Assembly (NCBI GenBank): GCA_023807065.1
Contig: JAJJLU010003923.1
Location: 1-24,281, forward strand
DNA from: Isotricha intestinalis
Taxonomy: Eukaryota; Ciliophora; Litostomatea; Vestibuliferida; Isotrichidae
Direction of reading: 5' to 3'
Length of the DNA: 24,281 bases
Shown: positions 18,964 through 24,281 of the stretch, piece after piece
Numbering within the stretch: position 1 is the stretch's first letter
How the letters are laid out: each line of letters begins with the position of its first letter
The notes under the pieces: generated by a model
The model's database searches: none
Told to the model about the DNA's origin: nothing
What the model saw: the letters and a program-made list of their open reading frames with translations, nothing else
Made by a program: the position numbers and the translations under genes

Positions 18964-19238
18964 TTATAAATTGTCTCCATCTTTGATATTCTTTGCAATT
19001 AATAATATAATATGAATAATATTACTTGCTTTATTTTCTATATTAACAGGAACAAATTGAACATTTAATTTATAAAAAACTTTATTTTTTTTAAATCTAA
19101 AGTAGCTCTTTTTTCATCATAAGAATCATCAATACTTAATATTTTAATTTCTAAATTATTATCTTTAAAATTATCCAATAAAACAGTTTTAAAACATTTT
19201 TTTTTCCAAAAATAAGAATTTGATATTGAAGAAAACAT
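18964..19238 (-). pseudogene. Small coding frame broken by a one-base indel in a poly-A run
   Basis: From ATG 19238 the frame encodes about 50 coding-like residues (starting MFSSISNSYFWKKKCFKTVL), then shifts at a run of eight A on the coding strand (19085-19092). Downstream, the next frame stays open to TAA at 18964 with coding-like residues (KLNVQFVPVNIENKASNI, IAKNIKDGDNL). The two halves together would be about 91 residues. The break sits exactly in a homopolymer, so it may be a sequencing error in a real small gene rather than a true mutation. No family is recognised. Confidence 0.4.
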
Positions 19239-19700
19239 ATTTTTCGCTGAATAGTTGAATGGATTTATTTATCAATAAAAATTTGAATATGAATATACAA
19301 TTTTAACTAAATTATTTTTAATAAACAAGGAAACAATTTTGTATTCTTTTATAACTTTTTAATTAATATTTTAAGACAAGTTCTTATAATTAATCCTACA
19401 ATCATGATTTTAATAAATAAACTAAAATAAATATTGTTAAAATATATATTTAAAATATGCAATAAAAGTTAAATTCATTTAAATGTAAAAATAAAATTAT
19501 TAATATATAAAATAAATAACATTATATCATTTTCATAAATATCTTTAATTATTTTATCCTTAATCACATAAATAAAACTATAATATTCAATAGAACAGTA
19601 TAAATGAAAAAAAATGAAAAATATTGAAAATAAGAGATCATTTAAAAAAAACATAAATATTATAATTGAAACAATAAATAATTATTTAATAATTAAATTT

Positions 19701-19706
19701 AAAAAA
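19701..19706 (-). terminator. Pol III oligo-T terminator of tRNA-Ser
   Basis: Six A on the + strand give TTTTTT on the minus strand, starting two bases after the tRNA discriminator base. This is the usual RNA polymerase III termination signal. Confidence 0.8.
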
Positions 19707-19708
19707 TT

Positions 19709-19789
19709 CGACATCTGCAGGATTTGAACCTACGCGGGTTGCCCCATGAGATTTCTAGTCTCACGCCTTAACCACTCGGCCAAAATGTC
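19709..19789 (-). tRNA. tRNA-Ser (anticodon AGA)
   Basis: The minus strand folds as a complete class II tRNA. The 7-base-pair acceptor stem starts GACATTT and pairs with AGATGTC, with one G-U pair. The D arm follows the A-box-like TGGCCGAGTGG. The anticodon stem TGAGA/TCTCA encloses the loop CTAGAAA, giving anticodon AGA for serine UCU codons. A 13-base variable arm is present, as expected for tRNA-Ser, followed by a T arm containing the B box GGTTCAAATCC. The discriminator base is G, as in serine tRNAs. CCA is not encoded and there is no intron. An oligo-T terminator follows. Confidence 0.97.
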
Positions 19790-20487
19790 AATGTGATAAT
19801 TAATTTAAATTTATTAAATATAATATCATAATAAAAATATAATGATACTAGGCAATATATTAAGTTAGAATTTCACTGTTTGTAATTATAAAGTTTTTAA
19901 AACGATTTTATTATATTTATAATATTTATTTATTTTTTAAAAATTTTTGACTTTATTATTTGTATTGTTTTTGAAAACAAGGAAGCATTAATCTAATTAA
20001 CTATATTAAAAACTTTTTTAGGTTATATAGTATATTTTAGATTATAAAAACTCCTTTATGTACAGAGAAAATAGGATAAATTTATAAAAGTAATGAATGA
20101 AAATTATAATTGATAAATATTATAATAAAGGAAAGATGAGATTTTAGTTGATTCTAATGATAATGTAATTGAAGAAAAATGAAGATAAAAAAATTGATTG
20201 TATTCTGTTTCAAAATTATTTTAGTGAAAGTGTTCATGTTAGAAATAATAAAAAATTTCACATTTAGATAATATTGAAAAACTAAATTATACTATTGGTA
20301 AATTTTTGATTAAAAATTTTAAGTAAAGAAAGGATAAAAAATTAAAATTTGTATTTAAACAAATTGTGAAAAGTTTTTCTCTTTTAAATATATTTTAACC
20401 CAAAAAAATTTTTAATATATAAATGAACAATAAAAAATATCAAAAAAAATAATTTTTTTAGAAATTAAAGAAGTTAAATTGTAATCA
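19790..20487. other. Intergenic region between tRNA-Ser and the thioredoxin-like gene
   Basis: No intact gene is present. The segment 20141-20330 has coding-like pieces in two frames, listed as a possible remnant. The last 100 bases before 20488 are A-rich leader. Upstream sequences for the minus-strand tRNA lie at its left end, but tRNA promoters are internal. Confidence 0.5.
20141..20326 (+). pseudogene. Possible decayed coding remnant
   Basis: Coding-like runs follow one another in two alternating + strand frames: ILVDSNDNVIEEK from 20141 (ending at TGA 20180), KIDCILFQNYFSESVHVRNN from 20191 in another frame, and HLDNIEKLNYTIGKFLIKNF from 20261 back in the first frame. Reading them as one gene needs at least two frameshifts. 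Base composition is less extreme than in the neighbouring spacer. No family is recognised, and chance is not excluded. Confidence 0.3.
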
Positions 20488-23400
20488 ATGGGATGTGAAA
20501 ATTCAAATGAAACAACAAATTTAAATAAAACTGACCCAACAAATACAGTTATGACTATAAATCAAAATAATTTATTGCAACCTCAAAATAATTCTCAATC
20601 TCAAAATAATATTTTTTCTAAAAGAAGAGGTTCAAAAGCAATATTACTAAGAAAATCAATAACTGATAAATATAAATATCCAGTTCAAGAAAATAGAAAT
20701 AATTCTTTATCAAAAAATGAAAATGAAGAAGAAAATTCAGAAGAACCTCAAAAATTAAAATTAAGAAGAAAATCAGTAAAAAAAAATTATTCTAAATTAT
20801 TTAAAAATAATGTTTTAACTACTGATAATTTACATTTAAGAAATACACATTTTAATCAATTTAATCAAAATTTAACTCAAAAAAAATCAACTCAAATTCA
20901 TTTTAATAATTCTTTAAAGGATTTCAGGAAATTATCAAATAGTTATTCTCTAAGATTAAAAAGTGAAAATGAACCAATGACTTTAAAAGATGAATTTGTA
21001 AAAAGAAATAATTTAAAAAGAAATACTGAAAGAATGGATAATAGAGATAATAAGATAAGAAAAATTTTCAAATTAAGAAATAATAATGATAATTTTGAAT
21101 ATGGAAATTTATCGGCAAATAATTTTTATTCTATTCAAAAGGAATTTATTGAACCTATTTCGCTTAGGAATTCAAAAAAACAAATGTCTTATCTTCCTGA
21201 AATAAATAAAAAATATGATTTAGATTATAATTCTAATAATGAAAATAAAAATTCTTTTCAAAAAATAAAAAAAAATAGAGTTATATTATCAAGAAAATCG
21301 GTTGTTCAAAAAGATAATTTTAAACCTTTTAAATTTTTTAAAAAAGAAAAAGTTTCTTATAAAAGAAAATCAGTTATTATTTCAAGAAAAGATATTGATT
21401 TAATGAAAAATTATGATGGAAGAAAAACGCCAAAACAATTAAATAATATTTCAGAAGTTAATGTTTTATCACATTTATTTAAAGAAAATAAACAGTTTCA
21501 TAAGTTAAATAAAGATTTATTTTATGATATTGAAAAATTAATTAATTATAATGAAGAGATTTATAAACGTATAATGATTGTGATTTGTAGAAATTATAAT
21601 TTTTACAAAAATCCGAATGAAGATCCTAATTATGAGGAAAATATTAAAATTACAATTATAAATACAATACTTTTTAATGATTGGAATATTGAACCTTTAA
21701 AAACTTTTAAAGATAATATGGAAAAATTATTTGAAGAAGAAAAATATAAAAATTATTCATGTTTAAATTTTGATATTAAATTTAAAGAATATGAAAAAAT
21801 TCCAAACAATTTAAAATTACCTTTAATTAAATTTTATCCTAAATTTAATCAATGTGAAGATATTTTATTTGAATTTAATAAATATTCTAATGTAATAACT
21901 ATATTTTTTTTTGATGATTCAGAAGACTCAATAAATACTTTAAGAATAATTTCAAATTTTTATAACAATAATTTATCTATGTTTCATTTTATTCCAATTT
22001 ATTGTAAATATATAAATAAATCTGAAGAGAGCTTAAAAATATATAATCATATTAAAACAAATTATATTAACTTATGTGATAATAAATTATATTTTATTTT
22101 AAAAAAACAAAGTCAAATTTTTGAAAAATATTTTTCTTATAAAGAAGAAGAAAAAATAACTCCTTTAATATATATTATTGACAAGAACTTTTATATTAGA
22201 TCTATAACAAATATTAATAATTTTAATTTATCAATGATAAAAAATATAAAGGTAAAATTAGAGAAACAAACTTATATAGAACAAGTGAATTCCTTAATTA
22301 AAATTTTTGAAGCTCAAAAATCCCAAAATAATATTTATCAAAGTAGATTATTCTTTAGAAAAGTAGAATTATGTCAATTTGAATCAGAAAATAAAAAAAT
22401 TTATAAAATAAAAAAATTTTATGAAGGTTTATCAGGTTTTATAAATGGAAATTCAAAAATGGTTTTAGAAATTCAAAATTCAATAGATACTAACTTTATA
22501 AATATGAATAAATTCAAAGAAGATAATTTAAATGGAAATGATAATAATACCAATATAAACGATTATGATAATGTATTTACTAAAATAATTCAATTTTATG
22601 GTGTTTATAATAAAAATTTTCCAAGTGAAAAATTAATGAATAATATTGAAGAAAGATTGAACATTGAAATTCCTTTAAAAATAGAAGTTTTTAAAGAAGA
22701 AATTCAATCAAATTTAATATCATCTTTTAATAATTCAAATTTAAATATTGATTATATTTCTTATTTACCTATTTTAGAACAAGAATTTCCTTCTGAATTT
22801 GAATTAATTAACCCAAAGAAAAATTACATTAAAGAAAAAATATTTCTTGTTGCTCCAAATGAATTAAATTTTATTATTTTAATTGAATATTCTGATAATT
22901 ATTTATTTAAATGTGAAATAAATGCAAGAATAAATAAATTAAAATTTTATTTGGATGATATAAATACTATTCTTATATTCAAAGGAGAAAAAGAACAATA
23001 TAATTCAATGATAGAAGACATAACTTCAATTTCTGATAAAAATATTCAAACTTATATTCTTGAAACAGATAATAAATCTTTTCCTTTTTATATTCAAAAA
23101 AATGAAAACTTGAAAAATAAAAATATTTTTTATACTTATTTAATTGATAATGAAGGAAAAATAATTTATACAGGAAATTTAACTGATATTATAGAATTAG
23201 ATAAATTAATAAAAAATAATATTGATAATTTAGAAAATGAAAAAATCTCAATGAGTGATTATTTAATAAAAGAGATTACTTTAAATGAAATAAATAAATT
23301 AATTGAAAATTTTGAAAATTTAATAATCGAAGAATTTGAAAAAATTTCTGATACTTTATTTTATAGACCAAGTATAAAGTTTTTCTATGATAAAAAAAGA

Positions 23401-24024
23401 AAATCAAAAAGTGGAAATGAAAAAATAGAAAATATAAGAATTTATATAGTAATTAAGGAAAGACATAAAAATATATTTACAAGTAAAAATGAAGTAAAAG
23501 ATTTTATTAATTCTTTAAAAAAAAATTATGGAGCTTTAGTAATTATAATTCCTTTAGAATGTGAAAAAATAACAATTCCTATTAATTGTCAAAAATGCAA
23601 TAAAATTTTATTAAATGATATTCCACATTTTTATGAGCAAAAAGAAAAAAACTCATTTTGTGTAAAATGTGAAAAGAATTTAGAACATAATTCTCATTTA
23701 ATATATATTAAATCAAATACAATTGATAAAGAAATTATTAGTGATTTATTTAATTCAAATATTGATATTAATGAAAAAATTACCAAAGAAATCCCTAATT
23801 ATTGTTTAATTTGTAATAATTCATTAGGAAATATATTTTATACTTCTTTAACTCAATTTAATTTTAAAGAAGGTTATTCTCCAATTTGTTTTTGTCAAAA
23901 TTGTTTTGAAAATATTGATAACAATTTAATAAATAATTTTAATGAAGCTCAAAAAAATACTATAAATGAATTTTGTATTCATTCAAATAATTTAATATTA
24001 AGAAAAATAGTGTTAACTAAATAA
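20488..24024 (+). CDS. Large MG-anchored protein with thioredoxin-like folds and C-terminal zinc clusters
   Basis: The protein has 1178 residues. The start MGCENSN (Gly2, Cys3, Ser6) fits N-myristoylation with a palmitoylation site. Residues about 10-330 are basic, Asn/Ser-rich and probably disordered, with repeated sites RRGS (Ser49), RRKSV (Ser96), SRKSV (Ser271) and KRKSV (Ser295) that resemble basophilic kinase sites. Residues about 450-620 look like a thioredoxin fold (NVITIFFFDDSED, then TPLIYIIDKNFYIR at 558-571). A second such region at about 740-915 ends with FYTYLIDNEGKIIYTGNL from 881. Neither has the redox CxxC. The C-terminus has a ZZ-like cluster (Cys1034, 1037, 1058, 1061, His1067, 1070) and a second Cys group (1106, 1109, 1134, 1136, 1139, 1163, His1165). 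The order recalls nucleoredoxins, but the catalytic cysteines are absent; the function is unknown. Fold assignments are pattern-based. Confidence 0.9.
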   Translation: MGCENSNETTNLNKTDPTNTVMTINQNNLLQPQNNSQSQNNIFSKRRGSKAILLRKSITDKYKYPVQENRNNSLSKNENEEENSEEPQKLKLRRKSVKKNYSKLFKNNVLTTDNLHLRNTHFNQFNQNLTQKKSTQIHFNNSLKDFRKLSNSYSLRLKSENEPMTLKDEFVKRNNLKRNTERMDNRDNKIRKIFKLRNNNDNFEYGNLSANNFYSIQKEFIEPISLRNSKKQMSYLPEINKKYDLDYNSNNENKNSFQKIKKNRVILSRKSVVQKDNFKPFKFFKKEKVSYKRKSVIISRKDIDLMKNYDGRKTPKQLNNISEVNVLSHLFKENKQFHKLNKDLFYDIEKLINYNEEIYKRIMIVICRNYNFYKNPNEDPNYEENIKITIINTILFNDWNIEPLKTFKDNMEKLFEEEKYKNYSCLNFDIKFKEYEKIPNNLKLPLIKFYPKFNQCEDILFEFNKYSNVITIFFFDDSEDSINTLRIISNFYNNNLSMFHFIPIYCKYINKSEESLKIYNHIKTNYINLCDNKLYFILKKQSQIFEKYFSYKEEEKITPLIYIIDKNFYIRSITNINNFNLSMIKNIKVKLEKQTYIEQVNSLIKIFEAQKSQNNIYQSRLFFRKVELCQFESENKKIYKIKKFYEGLSGFINGNSKMVLEIQNSIDTNFINMNKFKEDNLNGNDNNTNINDYDNVFTKIIQFYGVYNKNFPSEKLMNNIEERLNIEIPLKIEVFKEEIQSNLISSFNNSNLNIDYISYLPILEQEFPSEFELINPKKNYIKEKIFLVAPNELNFIILIEYSDNYLFKCEINARINKLKFYLDDINTILIFKGEKEQYNSMIEDITSISDKNIQTYILETDNKSFPFYIQKNENLKNKNIFYTYLIDNEGKIIYTGNLTDIIELDKLIKNNIDNLENEKISMSDYLIKEITLNEINKLIENFENLIIEEFEKISDTLFYRPSIKFFYDKKRKSKSGNEKIENIRIYIVIKERHKNIFTSKNEVKDFINSLKKNYGALVIIIPLECEKITIPINCQKCNKILLNDIPHFYEQKEKNSFCVKCEKNLEHNSHLIYIKSNTIDKEIISDLFNSNIDINEKITKEIPNYCLICNNSLGNIFYTSLTQFNFKEGYSPICFCQNCFENIDNNLINNFNEAQKNTINEFCIHSNNLILRKIVLTK

Positions 24025-24177
24025 AATAAATGTAAATTAAAGGTCATAGATATATAAAGGGTAAAAAGTGATATTATCTAACAATAAAAAAGTAATTTGT
24101 TTTTTGATTTAAAATATAGTATTAAAGAAATTTTTAATTATATTTTTTTTTAAAAATTACATATTTTTCATTATAAT
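24025..24177. other. Short spacer between convergent protein gene and tRNA-Ala
   Basis: AT-rich 3' untranslated sequence of the preceding gene. Nothing else is visible. Confidence 0.5.
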
Positions 24178-24183
24178 AAAAAA
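24178..24183 (-). terminator. Pol III oligo-T terminator of tRNA-Ala
   Basis: Six A on the + strand give TTTTTT on the minus strand directly after the discriminator base of the tRNA, a standard Pol III stop. Confidence 0.8.
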
Positions 24184-24256
24184 TGGAATAGGCGGGCATC
24201 GATCCCGCTGCCTCATGCATGCTAAGCATGCGCTCTACCATTTGAGCTACTATCCC
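24184..24256 (-). tRNA. tRNA-Ala (anticodon AGC)
   Basis: The minus strand forms a complete 73-base cloverleaf. The acceptor stem GGGATAG pairs with CTATTCC and includes the G3-U70 pair that identifies alanine tRNAs. The discriminator is A. The A box is TAGCTCAAATGG. The anticodon stem CATGC/GCATG encloses the loop TTAGCAT with anticodon AGC for GCU codons. The B box is GGATCGATGCC, slightly unlike the usual GGTTCGANNCC. There is no intron and no encoded CCA. Confidence 0.97.
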
Positions 24257-24281
24257 TATATATTTAAATAATAATTTTTGG

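Larger units (their letters stand above)
18091..19708. other. Gene-poor region with decayed frames
   Basis: This 1.6 kb holds no intact gene of normal length. Three minus-strand segments look like degraded or fragmentary coding sequence and are listed separately (18243-18602, 18809-18931 and 18964-19238). The remainder, especially 18640-18800 and 19260-19700, is very AT-rich with nothing recognisable. Confidence 0.5.

Noticed and set aside
10570..24024. Use of a ciliate code in which TAA or TAG encodes glutamine
   Set aside because: All supported genes use CAA for Gln, contain no internal stops and stop at TAA; translation past the TAA codons gives no coding-like sequence.
1..24281. CRISPR arrays, bacterial operons or ribosome binding sites
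   Set aside because: No spaced repeat array is present, and gene content, tRNA terminators and spacing are eukaryotic.

Overview
This is nuclear DNA of a eukaryotic microbe (protist) with an extremely AT-rich genome; by eye G+C is well below 20%, and lower still between genes. The evidence for a eukaryote is a PIEZO channel, a UBC7/UBE2G-type ubiquitin-conjugating enzyme, IQ/MORN proteins and two tRNA genes with internal A and B boxes and oligo-T Pol III terminators. Nine protein genes can be supported. All are single uninterrupted reading frames, use the standard code with no internal stops, and end in TAA. The lineage is not settled. The gene content (PIEZO, myristoylated MORN proteins, an EF-hand protein recalling axonemal docking-complex subunits) suggests a ciliated or flagellated, perhaps alveolate-like, cell that keeps the standard code.

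Layout. 1-937: gene-free AT-rich DNA. 938-8734 (+): a complete PIEZO gene. 9301-10569 (+): MORN/IQ protein A. 10570-11562: about 1 kb without a gene, holding one weak TAA-interrupted frame. 11563-12339 (-): a protein with a likely PB1-like N-terminal domain. 12806-14314 (+): MORN/IQ protein B, divergent from the previous gene. 14577-15452 (+) and 15532-16038 (+): an EF-hand protein followed after 79 bases by the E2 enzyme. 16303-17511 (+): an unrecognised protein with an MG-CC N-terminus. 17584-18090 (-): a small Asn/Lys/Ser-rich hypothetical protein, convergent with it. 18091-20487: a gene-poor stretch with tRNA-Ser(AGA) on the minus strand and several decayed reading frames on either side. 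20488-24024 (+): a 1178-residue protein with a probable myristoylated N-terminus, two thioredoxin-fold-like regions and C-terminal Cys/His zinc clusters. 24184-24256 (-): tRNA-Ala(AGC).

How the genes may relate. There is no operon and no required functional link. Two themes recur. First, four of the nine proteins begin Met-Gly with Ser, Thr or Cys at position 6 and nearby cysteines, the pattern of N-myristoylated and often palmitoylated membrane proteins. Second, several are potentially calcium-linked: PIEZO is a mechanically gated cation channel, the two MORN proteins carry IQ-like helices that could bind calmodulin, and the EF-hand protein has a canonical Ca-binding loop. A shared role is inference only.

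The most unusual item is the 20488-24024 protein, whose combination of a lipid anchor, repeated basic RKS phosphosites, degenerate thioredoxin folds and terminal zinc clusters I cannot match to a named family. The second is the set of fossil reading frames around the tRNA-Ser gene.
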